In this document: in pieces, positions 16,177 through 25,068 of the stretch
Position numbering within the stretch: the stretch's first letter is position 1
Layout of the letters: each line of letters starts with the position of its first letter
NCBI GenBank assembly: GCA_046732855.1
Contig: JBKPNX010000009.1
Coordinates: 1-36,282 of the forward strand
Length of the DNA: 36,282 bases
Reading direction: 5' to 3'
Source of the DNA: JBKPNX01 sp046732855
GTDB taxonomy: Bacteria > Pseudomonadota > Alphaproteobacteria > Geminicoccales > Geminicoccaceae
The notes under the pieces: model-generated
The model's database searches: none
What the model was told of the DNA's origin: nothing
What the model saw: the letters and a program-made list of their open reading frames with translations, nothing else
Made by a program: the position numbers and the translations under genes

Positions 16177-17043
16177 ATGTCAAGCGCAACCGCCGCGCCG
16201 CGCGCGGCCGGTCCCGTCAGCAATGCGCGCGCCGAGGCGAGCCGCCAGAACGGCGCCAGGTCGCGCGGGCCGAAGACCGAAGAAGGCAAGGCGCGCGCGG
16301 CGCAGAATGCACTGAAGCACGGCCTGCGCGCGCAGAAGCATCTCGTGCTGCCGGAGGAGGACGCTGGGGAGTTCGTCGCGCTCGAGGCCGCGCTCCTGGC
16401 GGAGCTTGCGCCGGTCGGTGCGCTCCAGGCCGTGCTCGCGCGCCGTGTCGCGGTCGCGGCGTGGCGCCTCGCGCGGGCGGACCGGATCGAAGCCGAGCTG
16501 TTCGAGGAGCGCCGGATCGCGGACGGCGGGCTCGGGCTCGCCCTGATTCGCGACGGCAACGGCACCCGCTCGTTCGAGACATTGCTGCGCTACCGCGGCG
16601 CGGCCATGGCCGAGTTCTGGCGCGCGCTCAAGACGCTGAAGGCGCTCCAGGCCGAGCAGGCGGCGATGGCCGAGCAGGTGCTTCAGGCCGGGCAGGCGCT
16701 CGGGACCGATGTCGCCCTGGCGATGTCCACGATCCGGCCCGCGGCGCGGCCACGGCTCGCCGATCGCGCGCCACCGAACGAACCCGAGCACGGGGCGCTG
16801 CCCCGACAAGAATACGTCCTTAGCGAGCCGCCGACGCCCGGCACGCTGCACGAGCCGGCTGCCGCGTGGCTGCCGAACGAACCCGAGCCCGGCGCCTGCC
16901 CGCGACCGGCGGCGTCCCGAGCGCCCGCCAGCCTGCCCGAGCCCGTCGCCGTCGGCCAGCTTCTCGTCGCCTGCAGTCCCGCAAAATGCGCCCCCGACGT
17001 CGCCCATGCCCGCGGTGTTCCATCTGACCGCCAAGCCCGCTAG
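16177..17043 (+). CDS. Hypothetical protein with NGARSRGPKT-type N-terminal motif
   Basis: This 288-aa protein starts at ATG 16177 after GAGGAG. Residues about 15-50 carry the pattern SNARAEASRQNGARSRGPKT, then EGKARAAQNALKHGLRAQ. That pattern is typical of a widespread bacterial family of unknown function, often multi-copy in genomes. The middle (about 60-190) is strongly helical and Ala/Leu/Glu-rich, with probable coiled coil around AEFWRALKTLKALQAEQAAM. The last ~100 residues are low-complexity and Pro-rich, with two NEPEPG/NEPEHG-like repeats, and may be disordered. There is no signal peptide or membrane segment. Upstream lies the tandem-repeat region. The basic N-terminal motif could bind nucleic acid, but this is a guess; no function is assigned. 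Confidence 0.7.
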   Translation: MSSATAAPRAAGPVSNARAEASRQNGARSRGPKTEEGKARAAQNALKHGLRAQKHLVLPEEDAGEFVALEAALLAELAPVGALQAVLARRVAVAAWRLARADRIEAELFEERRIADGGLGLALIRDGNGTRSFETLLRYRGAAMAEFWRALKTLKALQAEQAAMAEQVLQAGQALGTDVALAMSTIRPAARPRLADRAPPNEPEHGALPRQEYVLSEPPTPGTLHEPAAAWLPNEPEPGACPRPAASRAPASLPEPVAVGQLLVACSPAKCAPDVAHARGVPSDRQAR

Positions 17044-17132
17044 TCTAGTCTAGCGTGTCGCCATCTCTCTCGCCGCTCGAGGCCCGCGAAGCAGATCACG
17101 GACCGGCATTCTCGACGAGCCGACGTTCGGCG

Positions 17133-17984
17133 TCAGCCCTGCACCGCGCCCAGCGTCAGGCCGCGCACCAGATGACGCTGGACCAGCATGCCGAGGATGA
17201 TCGAGGGCACGAGGGAGGTGACGGCGAGCGCGCTCGCCTCGCCGTACTGCGACGCCTGGAAGCCGAGAAACGCGCGAAAGATGGTCGGCAGCGTGAACGC
17301 CTTCCGGCTGGTCAGGTTGAGCGCGAAGAAGAACTCGGTCCAGACGAAGATGAAGGCGAACACGGCGGCGACCACGATGCCGGGCACGGCGAGCGGCAGG
17401 GCGACCCGCCAGAACGCTCCCCACCGGGTGCAGCCGTCGACCAGCGCCGCCTCCTCCATCTCCTTGGGCAGCTGGCGGAAATACGCGTACATCATCCAGA
17501 CCGAGAGCGGCAGCGTGATCACGGTATAGATCAGGATCAGTCCGATCCGCGTGTCGTAGAGGCCCCAGCCGCGATAGAGCAGGAACACCGGCAGCACGAT
17601 CGCGATCGGCGGCAGGAAGCGCTGCGACAGCACCCAGAACGACAGATGCGGCCCGCCGGTGTTGAAGCGGGCGAGACTGTAGCCCATGAGGGTGCCGAGC
17701 AGCGCCGAGAGCAGCGTGGTCGCGCTCGCCACGACCAGGCTGTTGATCAGCCCGGCGAGCCCGCGATAGGCGAACAGCGCCGCGGTGTAGTGCACGATGG
17801 TCGGCTCCGCCGGGAACCACACCGGCGGGATCGCCAGATAGTCGCTGGTCGGCTTGATCGAGGTGATCACCACCCAGTAGAGCGGCGCCAGCACGAAAAT
17901 CAGGAACAGAGCGAGATAGAGGAAGCGCACCAAGCCGAAGCCGAGGCGGAATTCCGGGCCGCGTCGAGTGCGCGCCGCCGCCAT
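17133..17984 (-). CDS. ABC sugar importer permease, MalG type
   Basis: This 283-aa inner-membrane permease belongs to the carbohydrate uptake family (MalG/UgpE-like). It has six predicted membrane segments, beginning with FLYLALFLIFVLAPLYWVVI. The cytoplasmic EAA loop EMEEAALVDGCTRWGAFWRV (about residues 190-209) docks the ATPase. The start ATG overlaps the upstream permease stop by one base (TGATG), so the two are translationally coupled. No ATP-binding-protein gene follows: after this stop the next gene lies on the other strand. The ATPase must be supplied from elsewhere. Confidence 0.88.
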   Translation of the reverse strand: MAAARTRRGPEFRLGFGLVRFLYLALFLIFVLAPLYWVVITSIKPTSDYLAIPPVWFPAEPTIVHYTAALFAYRGLAGLINSLVVASATTLLSALLGTLMGYSLARFNTGGPHLSFWVLSQRFLPPIAIVLPVFLLYRGWGLYDTRIGLILIYTVITLPLSVWMMYAYFRQLPKEMEEAALVDGCTRWGAFWRVALPLAVPGIVVAAVFAFIFVWTEFFFALNLTSRKAFTLPTIFRAFLGFQASQYGEASALAVTSLVPSIILGMLVQRHLVRGLTLGAVQG

Positions 17985-18922
17985 CAGCGGACCTCCGGGC
18001 GTAGCAGCCGGCGGACCAACACCGCGATGATCACCGCGGAGAGGATCAGGAAGATCCAGGCGCCGGCCGTGGCCTTGGACAGATGAAACTGCTGGAAGCC
18101 GATCTGATAGAGATAGAACGAAGCGGTATAGGTGCTCGAGCCGGGGCCGCCGCCGGTCATCACGTAGATCACGTCGAACAGCTTGACCGCGTCCAGCAGC
18201 CGGAACGTGAGCGCGAGCAGGATGATCGGCAGGAGCAGCGGCAGCGTGATGTGGTGAAACGTCTGCCAGGACGTGGCGCCGTCGAGCTCGGCCGCCTCGA
18301 ACAGCTCGGGCGCGATCGAGGTGAGCCCGGCGAGGAGAATCACGAACATGAACGGCGTCCACTGCCAGACGTCGGCGGTGATGATGGCGATGAAGTTCCA
18401 GGGTGTCTGGGTCAGCCAGCTGATCTGCACCGGCGCCCCGACCAGCTGGCCCAGAAGGTAGTTGGTCGGACCATAGGGCTGCTGAAGCAGCAGCGACCAG
18501 AACTGGCCGACGATTACCGGGCTGATGAACAGGGGCACGATCAGGATCGGCATGATCAGGGCGCGGCCGCGAAAGGGCTGGACCATGGCCAGCGCCAGCA
18601 TCAGGCCGAGCACGAACTCGACCGCGACGCAAGCGACCGAGAGGATCGCAGTATTGACCAGCGATCGGCGCGCGATCGGGTCCGCCACAATGTCCGCGAA
18701 GTTCTGCAGGCCGACGAACGCATGGCCGGGAATCTCGAAGTCGTAGTTAACGAACGCGACCCAGACCGAGTAGATCAAGGGGTAGATCGACAGCGCCACG
18801 ATCAGGAGCACGGCGGGAGCGACGAGCAGCCATTCGATGTGCCGTTCGGCCCATGACGATGTCGCTGTTGCCCGAGCGATCCGCCGGGCAGCGACACCGT
18901 TCACGCTGACGCCATCCGCCAT
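17984..18922 (-). CDS. ABC sugar importer permease, MalF type
   Basis: This 312-aa permease partners the MalG-type protein. A charged N-terminus of about 30 residues precedes the first membrane segment (WLLVAPAVLLIVALSIYPLI). The EAA motif ELFEAAELDGATSWQTFHHI (about 212-231) and the following LPLLLPIILLAL segment are typical of MalF/UgpA. It has six predicted transmembrane helices. It lies 122 bases after the binding-protein gene on the same strand, and its stop overlaps the next start. Confidence 0.88.
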   Translation of the reverse strand: MADGVSVNGVAARRIARATATSSWAERHIEWLLVAPAVLLIVALSIYPLIYSVWVAFVNYDFEIPGHAFVGLQNFADIVADPIARRSLVNTAILSVACVAVEFVLGLMLALAMVQPFRGRALIMPILIVPLFISPVIVGQFWSLLLQQPYGPTNYLLGQLVGAPVQISWLTQTPWNFIAIITADVWQWTPFMFVILLAGLTSIAPELFEAAELDGATSWQTFHHITLPLLLPIILLALTFRLLDAVKLFDVIYVMTGGGPGSSTYTASFYLYQIGFQQFHLSKATAGAWIFLILSAVIIAVLVRRLLRPEVR

Positions 18923-19044
18923 CGCCCTGCCCGCTTCCTTCAGCTCGAAACTTCAGCCTCGCCCGCGCGAACCGCGAGTGCCGAACCCCTGCAACGGGCG
19001 CGGCACCCGCCGTCGCTGCGCCGACTGCGCCGCGCGAGCGTAGC

Positions 19045-20721
19045 TTACGTGATGTGCACCGCGAGGCCCATCTTCTCGATGGTGTTGTCGGCATACGCGC
19101 CGGGCAGCTTCACGAACTGCTGATAGGCCTCGCGCTGGCTGTCGACGCCGAGCCGCTCGGTCACGGCGTCCCACTCCGCGGCGGCGCGCTGCAGGGCAGT
19201 CTTGGGATCCTCCCCGGCCCAGACCGCGGTGCACATGCGGTCGACCGACAGCGCGTAGTCCTGCCAGCCGGGCATGATCATGTCGAGCACCGCGCCGTTC
19301 GCCGAGTTGCTGAGGTTGATCAGATAGTCCTTGGCGTTCGGCCAGAGCGCCCGGTACAGCGGCGAGGTGAAGTGCGACATCCGATAGGGATCGCGCAGCG
19401 CGAACGGCGCGGTCACCCTGGCCAGCGACACCGCCGGACTGGTCGACCACTGCATGAACAGATAGGCGGCCTCCTCGTTGCTCGAGCCGGCGGCCAGCGC
19501 CTTCACATAGCCGGACGCATGCTGGGGATTGCCGCCGGGCACCACGGCGTAGCCGACCTTGCCGACGATCGTCGACTCCGGCACGAAGGTGATCGCCTTG
19601 TCGCGCTGCGCATAGTTCTCGCTCATCCGCCCGGTCGGCGGCCACGAGATGATCATCGCGACCATGCCCTGCAGCCAGGCGACCCACACGGCCACGGCGT
19701 CCATGTCGTTGTTGCCGGGGATCGATGCGTTATTGGCTGCGATCATCTGCTGGAAGGTCTTGAGCCCGGCCGGCGAGTCGAGCTGCGACTTCATCGTCGC
19801 CTCGTCGAAGAACCTGCCGCCGTTGGTGCGATACTGCTGCAGGAACGAGAACTGGTTGCCCGGGCTGCCCGCCTTACGGAAGTGCGCGCCGCCGTAGACG
19901 TTCGGGGCGAGCTGGTCGGTGATGAACTGCGCCACCTGGGCATACTCGTCCCAGGTCTGCGGCACGCGCAGGTCGGCATTGAACTTGGCCTTGTACGCCT
20001 GCTGCAGCTTGGCATCGTCGAAGATGTCGGTGCGGTAGTAGAGCGCGAACACGTCGCCGTCGTCGAAGAAGCCCCAGCGCTTGCCCTTAAAGGTCGGCAG
20101 GTACTGGTACAGCGGGTGGTAGTCCTCGAGGTCGGCCTTGTCCATGTACTGCTCGACGTAGTCGTCGATCGGCAGGATCACGCCGCCGTTGGCCATCGAG
20201 GGAATCCAGGCGGGCTCGATGTCGAGGATGTCGAAGGCGCCGGAGCCGGCGATGTGCTCGGCGATCGGCTTGGAATACTGGTCCGGATGCGGCAGCTCCT
20301 CGACGTTGAAGCCGATGCCGGTCAGGTCCTGCCAGAGCGGCCCGGAGAAGTTCCGGGGCTCGAGCGCCTGCAGACCCGACTCGTAGGTCATGTTGATGGT
20401 CGCCCCCTCGTACTGCTTCGCCGCCTCGACCGCGCGGTACGCCGAGTTCTCGGGCGGCCCTTCGGTCGACGCCTTGACCGCGGCGGCCTGGGCCTGGCCG
20501 AATGGCGTGCTCGGATCGGCGAGCTCGACCGCGGCGCGCGCCGCGCTCGCGCCTAGGCTGGTGCCGAGCAGCGCGAGACCCGGGCGCGCCAGCGCCGTCG
20601 CGCCGCCGAGCTCGACCAGCCGCTGGAGAAAGGTGCGCCTCGACTTGTCGCCCCGGAGCCAGGCGTCGACCTCCTCGGCAAGGCCCGCCTGGAACTCACG
20701 CCGCTCGCGCTCACTGCTCAT
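19045..20721 (-). CDS. Extracellular solute-binding protein, family 1 (Tat-type signal)
   Basis: This 558-aa periplasmic binding protein of a carbohydrate ABC importer starts at ATG 20721 with GGGAGG eight bases upstream. The N-terminus is long (about 27 residues), then carries a twin-arginine motif (KSRRTFLQRLVELGG) and a hydrophobic stretch ending ASAARA, so export is probably by Tat in folded form. The body shows family-1 features: NVEELPHPDQYSKPIAEHI, AFDILDIEPAWIPSMA, ADLRVPQTWDEYAQVAQFI and AAYLFMQWSTSPAVSLA. It is longer than most maltose-type binders (about 420 aa). It is the first gene of the minus-strand operon with the two permeases. The ligand cannot be read from sequence; oligosaccharide or polyol is likely. 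Confidence 0.85.
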   Translation of the reverse strand: MSSERERREFQAGLAEEVDAWLRGDKSRRTFLQRLVELGGATALARPGLALLGTSLGASAARAAVELADPSTPFGQAQAAAVKASTEGPPENSAYRAVEAAKQYEGATINMTYESGLQALEPRNFSGPLWQDLTGIGFNVEELPHPDQYSKPIAEHIAGSGAFDILDIEPAWIPSMANGGVILPIDDYVEQYMDKADLEDYHPLYQYLPTFKGKRWGFFDDGDVFALYYRTDIFDDAKLQQAYKAKFNADLRVPQTWDEYAQVAQFITDQLAPNVYGGAHFRKAGSPGNQFSFLQQYRTNGGRFFDEATMKSQLDSPAGLKTFQQMIAANNASIPGNNDMDAVAVWVAWLQGMVAMIISWPPTGRMSENYAQRDKAITFVPESTIVGKVGYAVVPGGNPQHASGYVKALAAGSSNEEAAYLFMQWSTSPAVSLARVTAPFALRDPYRMSHFTSPLYRALWPNAKDYLINLSNSANGAVLDMIMPGWQDYALSVDRMCTAVWAGEDPKTALQRAAAEWDAVTERLGVDSQREAYQQFVKLPGAYADNTIEKMGLAVHIT

Positions 20722-20776
20722 TGCCAGCCTCCCTGATCAACCCGCGCAGGCTCGCCGCCTGCATTCCCCTGATGCG

Positions 20777-20792
20777 CTTGGTAGAAGCCAAG
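20777..20792 (-). promoter_or_regulatory. Palindrome upstream of the binding-protein gene
   Basis: A dyad CTTGG-TAGAAG-CCAAG lies 56-71 bases before the start of the solute-binding protein gene, where an operator for a sugar-responsive repressor could lie. No regulator gene is in the window. The rest of the 400-base gap to the sdh terminator shows no gene. Confidence 0.3.
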
Positions 20793-21122
20793 TAACGACA
20801 TTCCGGGGCGGCTGGCAAGCAGCTGTCCAGCTGGGACAGAGCGCCTGACGCCGAGAGAATTCCGTCGCGCCTTCCATGACGCTGCAAGAACGCGCGCCCC
20901 GGCGCGGTTGGCACAGGTCCGGCGGGCGAACGCGCCGACGGCGAGGCCTGATCGGCAGCCGTCAGATCGATCGGCCAGAAGATCGGGCCGGGAATGCGCC
21001 GGAATCTCGGCGTACGTTACTGCACCGGAACGGACGAGGGACGATGGGAGCGGAGCGGCTGGACCTGAAGTAGAGCGATGCACGCACCGAGCGGAATGGC
21101 GTGCCGGCTGGCCAGGCCCAAG

Positions 21123-21147
21123 AAAAAAGGAGGCCGTAGCAGCCTCC
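21123..21147 (-). terminator. Intrinsic terminator of the sdh operon
   Basis: On the minus strand a 6-bp stem GGAGGC/GCCTCC with a 7-base loop is followed directly by TTTTTT. It lies about 105 bases beyond the sdhB stop and is positioned to end the sdhCDAB transcript. Confidence 0.75.
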
Positions 21148-21252
21148 CCAGCGAGTGATGCTCTTAGAGCAGTTGCCGTTGCCGGCTTATGTCTTCGCGA
21201 GGTGTATTAGCGATTTTCCACAGGCTGTGCAAGGCCTGTCGAGGTTGATCAA

Positions 21253-22032
21253 TTACAATTGTCTTTCAACCATTAATTTCTTGATCTGGGCGATTGCCTT
21301 GGCCGGGTTGAGCCCCTTGGGGCAGGTGTTCGTGCAGTTCATGATGGTGTGGCAGCGATACAGCCGGAACGGATCCTCCAGCTGGTCGAGCCGCTCGCCG
21401 GCATGCTCGTCGCGGGAGTCGGCGAGCCAGCGCTGGGCCTGGAGCAGGACTGCCGGTCCGAGGAACCGCTCCGGGTTCCACCAGTAGCTCGGGCACGCGG
21501 TCGAGCAGCAGGCGCACAGGATGCACTCGTACAGGCCATCCAGCTTAGCCCGATCCTGCGGCGTCTGCGCCCATTCGCGCTCGGGCGGTGGCGTCTCGGT
21601 CTGCAGCCACGGCTCGATCGACGCGTACTGCGCGAAGAAATGCGTGAAGTCGGTGACCAGATCCTTGATCACCGCCATGTGCGGCAAGGGGTAGATTTTG
21701 ACGCTGCCAACGATGTCTTCGATCGCCTTGGTGCAGGCGAGCGTGTTGCGGCCGTCGATGTTCATGGAACACGAGCCGCACACCCCTTCCCGGCACGAGC
21801 GCCGGAAGGTCAACCCGCTGTCCTGCTCGGTCTTGATCTTGATCAGCGCGTCCAGGACCATCGGCCCGCAGTCGGCGAGGTCGACCTCGAAGCTGTCCAG
21901 GCGGGGATTGCCGTCCCCTTCCGGATCCCAACGGTAAACCTCGAAGGTTCGTGGCCGCTTCGCCCCGGGGGGAGCCTTGTGCGACCTGCCCGGGCGGACC
22001 GTCGAGTTCCTTGGCAGCGAAAATTTGGCCAT
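21253..22032 (-). CDS. sdhB: Succinate dehydrogenase iron-sulfur subunit
   Basis: This 259-aa subunit passes electrons from SdhA flavin to quinone at the cytoplasmic face of complex II. The [2Fe-2S] ligands are Cys80, Cys85, Cys88 and Cys100 (SCREGVCGSCSMNIDG, then NTLAC). The second domain has C-x2-C-x2-C-x3-CP at Cys170/173/176/180, then Cys227, Cys233 and Cys237 (CHTIMNCTNTCPKG). By analogy with E. coli these supply the [4Fe-4S] (170, 173, 176, 237) and [3Fe-4S] (180, 227, 233) clusters. All ligands are present. It lies 16 bases after sdhA and is the last gene of the operon, followed by an intrinsic terminator. Confidence 0.97.
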   Translation of the reverse strand: MAKFSLPRNSTVRPGRSHKAPPGAKRPRTFEVYRWDPEGDGNPRLDSFEVDLADCGPMVLDALIKIKTEQDSGLTFRRSCREGVCGSCSMNIDGRNTLACTKAIEDIVGSVKIYPLPHMAVIKDLVTDFTHFFAQYASIEPWLQTETPPPEREWAQTPQDRAKLDGLYECILCACCSTACPSYWWNPERFLGPAVLLQAQRWLADSRDEHAGERLDQLEDPFRLYRCHTIMNCTNTCPKGLNPAKAIAQIKKLMVERQL

Positions 22033-22048
22033 GCCACCGCCAGCCGTT

Positions 22049-23839
22049 TCAGTACACGCGCTTTTGTGGCGGGATCGGCTCGACCTCCTTGGTCAGCGGA
22101 CGCAGGTGCACCGGCCGGGCCCCGACCTCCGCCTTGTGCCGCCCGTCGACCCAGCACAAGGTGTGCTTGAGCCAGTGTTCGTCGTCGCGCTCGGGATAGT
22201 CCTCGCGCGCGTGCGCGCCGCGGCTTTCGGTGCGGTACAGCGCCGAGTGCATGGTCGCGACCGCCTGGAGCATGAGATTCTGCAGCTCCAGGGCTTCGAC
22301 CAGATCGGTGTTCCAGATCATCGAGCGGTCAGTGAGGCGCAGCTCGTCGAGGCTGCCCGCCACCTGGTCCAGCCTGCCCGCGCCCGCCTCGAGCATCTCA
22401 CCCGTGCGGAACACCGACGCGTAGCGCTGCATGGTGCGCTGCATGTTGAGGCGGATCTCGCCGGTCGACTGGGAGCCGGCCGCGTGGCGGGTGCGGTCCA
22501 GCCGGTCGATCGCTGCCTCGCCGGCGTCCTTGGCCAATGGCTTCTGCGCCCCGTCCGGCGTCACGACGTCCCCCGCCCGATGCGCGGCGGCGCGGCCGAA
22601 TACCAGAAGATCGATCAGCGAATTGCCACCGAGCCGGTTGGCGCCGTGCACCGAAGTACAGGCGGCCTCGCCGACCGCCATCAGACCGGTGACCAGGTGC
22701 TCGGCATGGCCGTTCGCCACGGTCACCACCTCGGTCAGATAGTTGGTCGGAATGCCGCCCATGTTGTAGTGGCAGGTCGGCACCACCGGGATCGGCTCCT
22801 TGCTCACGTCGACCCCGGCGAAAATGCGCGCGGTCTCCGAAATGCCGGGCAGGCGCTCGTGCAGCAGCTCGGGATCGAGGTGCTCGAGATGCAACTCGAC
22901 ATAGTCGCGATTGGGCCCGCAGCCGCGCCCCTCGTTGATCTCGATCGTGATCGCCCGCGACACCACGTCGCGCGAGGCGAGGTCCTTCGCCGAGGGCGCA
23001 TAACGCGGCATGAAGCGCTCGCCCTCGCTGTTGGTCAGATAGCCACCCTCGCCGCGCGCGCCCTCGGTAATCAGGCAACCGGCGCCGTAGACGCCGGACG
23101 GATGGAATTGCACGAACTCCATGTCCTGGAGCGGCAGGCCGGCGCGCAGCACCATGGCGTTGCCGTCGCCGGTGCAGGTGTGCGCGGACGTGCAGGAGAA
23201 GTACACCCGTCCGTAGCCGCCGGTGGCGAGCACCGTGAGTTGCGCGCGGAAGCGGTGCAGCGTGCCATCCTCGAGACACAACGCCATGACGCCGCGGCAG
23301 GCGCCATCTTCGTCCATGATCAGGTCGAGCGCGAAATACTCGTTGAAGAACTGTACCTTGTTCTTGATCGCCTGCTGGTAAAGCGTGTGCAGCATCGCGT
23401 GTCCGGTGCGATCGGCGGCGGCGCACGTGCGATAGGCCTGGGCCGCGCCATAGTCGATCGACTGACCGCCGAACGCGCGCTGGTAGATCTTGCCTTCGGG
23501 CGTGCGCGAGAACGGCACGCCGTAGTGCTCGAGTTCGATCACCGCCGCCGGCGCGTGCTTGGTCATGTACTCGATCGCGTCCTGGTCGCCCAGCCAGTCC
23601 GAGCCCTTGACCGTGTCGTACATGTGAAAGCGCCAGTCGTCGGGGCCCATGTTGCCGAGCGCCGCGTTGATGCCGCCCTGCGCGGCGACGGTGTGGCTTC
23701 GGGTCGGATAGATCTTGGAGATACAGGCGGTGCGCAGCCCGCCCTCGACCAGGCCGACCGCTGCGCGCAGGCCCGAGCCGCCGGCGCCTACCACCAGGAC
23801 GTCGAACGTGTGATCGGTGATCGGGTAGGCCTTGGGCAT
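22049..23839 (-). CDS. sdhA: Succinate dehydrogenase flavoprotein subunit
   Basis: This 596-aa subunit oxidises succinate to fumarate. The FAD-binding Rossmann motif is VLVVGAGGSGLRAAVGL (residues 14-30). His49 in RSHTVAAQGGINAALG is the expected covalent FAD attachment site. The active-site region shows FHPSGVYGAGCLITEGARGE (with the capping-domain Arg) and HYNMGGIPTNYLTEV. It ends with the usual C-terminal helical domain and VEPIPPQKRVY, a typical SdhA end. Its length is normal for the family. It starts four bases after the sdhD stop. A long plus-strand frame opposite it is a high-GC shadow. Confidence 0.97.
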   Translation of the reverse strand: MPKAYPITDHTFDVLVVGAGGSGLRAAVGLVEGGLRTACISKIYPTRSHTVAAQGGINAALGNMGPDDWRFHMYDTVKGSDWLGDQDAIEYMTKHAPAAVIELEHYGVPFSRTPEGKIYQRAFGGQSIDYGAAQAYRTCAAADRTGHAMLHTLYQQAIKNKVQFFNEYFALDLIMDEDGACRGVMALCLEDGTLHRFRAQLTVLATGGYGRVYFSCTSAHTCTGDGNAMVLRAGLPLQDMEFVQFHPSGVYGAGCLITEGARGEGGYLTNSEGERFMPRYAPSAKDLASRDVVSRAITIEINEGRGCGPNRDYVELHLEHLDPELLHERLPGISETARIFAGVDVSKEPIPVVPTCHYNMGGIPTNYLTEVVTVANGHAEHLVTGLMAVGEAACTSVHGANRLGGNSLIDLLVFGRAAAHRAGDVVTPDGAQKPLAKDAGEAAIDRLDRTRHAAGSQSTGEIRLNMQRTMQRYASVFRTGEMLEAGAGRLDQVAGSLDELRLTDRSMIWNTDLVEALELQNLMLQAVATMHSALYRTESRGAHAREDYPERDDEHWLKHTLCWVDGRHKAEVGARPVHLRPLTKEVEPIPPQKRVY

Positions 23840-23843
23840 GGCG

Positions 23844-24245
23844 TCAGGATCCGAGGGCGACGATCAACACCGCGACGATGCAGGCGACCGCCAACGCGAA
23901 GACGAGCAGGCGGATCAGGATCAGCGCCCCAATCCGGCCGCCGGGGTGATGCACGTAGTCTTCGACGATCACCTGGAGGCCGAGCGGCGCGTGGTAGAAC
24001 ACCGAGATGATCAACAGGATCATCAGGGTCGCGGCGAGCGGTGAGGCCAGCCAGGCGCGCACCTCGGCGTAGCTGGCGCCGGCAAGCGCCGCGGCGCTGA
24101 ACACGAACCACAGCAGCAAAACCGCATTGGCAAGCGCGGTCAGGCGTTGCGCCGTCCAGTGGCCCAGACCGCCGTGCGCGGCTCCCAGGCCACGCGCCCT
24201 GGCGAGAGGCGTCTGCGCGGACACGTGCTGCTGCCTACCGGGCAA
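23844..24245 (-). CDS. sdhD: Succinate dehydrogenase membrane anchor, small subunit
   Basis: This 133-aa anchor has three hydrophobic helices (ALANAVLLLWFVFSAAAL, LAATLMILLIISVFYHAPLG and LILIRLLVFALAVACIVAVL). FYHAPLGLQVIVEDYVH holds the His expected to ligate heme b and the acidic/Tyr residues near the quinone site. It overlaps sdhC by 11 bases if the ATG at 24245 is used. A GTG at 24224 (VSAQTPLARAR) is an equally good start and would leave a short gap. Order C-D-A-B is the usual proteobacterial one. Confidence 0.9.
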   Translation of the reverse strand: MPGRQQHVSAQTPLARARGLGAAHGGLGHWTAQRLTALANAVLLLWFVFSAAALAGASYAEVRAWLASPLAATLMILLIISVFYHAPLGLQVIVEDYVHHPGGRIGALILIRLLVFALAVACIVAVLIVALGS

Positions 24246-24636
24246 GCGCCACGACCAGCCAGATCAGCACGGTCATCGCGCCGGCAAACGCCAACACCGC
24301 GGCGCCCGAGGCGCGCGCGAGCTGCGGGTCGAAGCCATAGCCGAAGTCCCAGACCAGATGGCGGATGCCATTACCCATGTGGTAAAACAGGGTGAGCGTG
24401 TAGAGGAAAAGGACCAGGGCGCCGAACCAGGACGACATGACGCGGTCCACGACGGCGAACGCCTCCGGTCCGCTGGCAAGCGCGAGCAGCCACCAGGTGA
24501 ACAGCACCAGCCCGAAAGCAAGCCCGACCCCCGTGATCCGATGAGCGATCGACAACGCCATCGTGAAATACCAACGGAAGATCTGCAGATGCGGCGATAG
24601 AGGCCGGTCAGCCCGTGCCATCGCGCGGTTCCACAT
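24235..24636 (-). CDS. sdhC: Succinate dehydrogenase cytochrome b556 subunit
   Basis: This 133-aa membrane anchor carries the family signatures RPLSPHLQIFRW and ALSIAHRITGVGLAFG near the N-terminus, and LFYHMGNGIRHLVWDFGYGF around residue 90, with the heme-ligand His. It has three transmembrane helices. ATG 24636 (MWNRAMARAD) or ATG 24621 (MARADRPLSP) could be the start; the second is nearer to family length and neither has a clear Shine-Dalgarno. It is first of the sdhCDAB operon, a short distance from a recognisable promoter. Confidence 0.92.
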   Translation of the reverse strand: MWNRAMARADRPLSPHLQIFRWYFTMALSIAHRITGVGLAFGLVLFTWWLLALASGPEAFAVVDRVMSSWFGALVLFLYTLTLFYHMGNGIRHLVWDFGYGFDPQLARASGAAVLAFAGAMTVLIWLVVALAR

Positions 24637-24664
24637 CAGGGGCTCGGTCCATTTGCCAGGCGAG

Positions 24665-24692
24665 ACAATAGTCGGCGTTCAAGCCAAGTCAA
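24665..24692 (-). promoter_or_regulatory. Sigma-70-type promoter of the sdh operon
   Basis: On the minus strand TTGACT (24692-24687), a 16-base spacer and TATTGT (24670-24665) form a reasonable housekeeping promoter. Transcription would start near 24658, giving a 20-40 base leader for sdhC. Confidence 0.55.
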
Positions 24693-25068
24693 CGGCGTGG
24701 CCCGCAGCCGTCCCGCCGACCAATGCCCGCTGTCCGCCCCGGTGGCTCGGATCCGACAGACGATTGCCCATCGGGCCGGAACAGCGTCGTTGCCGCGGCC
24801 ACTACCGTCGAGTAGCTGGGGCGCGCTCGCGCGCGGACAGACGCCTTGATGACTCCTGCTGACTCGACGTCACGCCCCCTTGCGACCGGTCTCGCGCCCT
24901 CGTATGGAGCGTTCGGGAGGCCACATCCTCCTTGCTTAAGAACCGCTCGGGAGGGCAATGGTGGGAGCACGGAGGCCGCGAACCCGTCGGAACAAATCAG
25001 AGCGGCGGGTTGTTAACGAAGCGTGGGTGGTGGCACCGCTCCGATAATCCCCAGAAAGGCGCAGTAGA
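24693..25068. other. Divergent intergenic region, sdhC / arylsulfotransferase-like gene
   Basis: No gene is seen. It must hold the plus-strand promoter of the sulfotransfer cluster. A GATAAT at 25043-25048 could be its -10, but no -35 is at proper spacing. Confidence 0.4.

Noticed and set aside
19054..20556. 500-codon plus-strand frame opposite the solute-binding protein
   Set aside because: Antisense to a well-supported gene with signal and family motifs; composition (Arg/His/Gly-rich) is that of a shadow.
21977..24010. Long plus-strand open frame (677 codons) opposite sdhA
   Set aside because: It lies exactly antisense to a textbook sdhA/sdhB and has no family motifs; high GC third positions create such shadows.
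25043..25048. GATAAT as -10 of the sulfotransfer operon
   Set aside because: No -35 at 15-19 bases; the nearest TTGTTA is 27 bases away.
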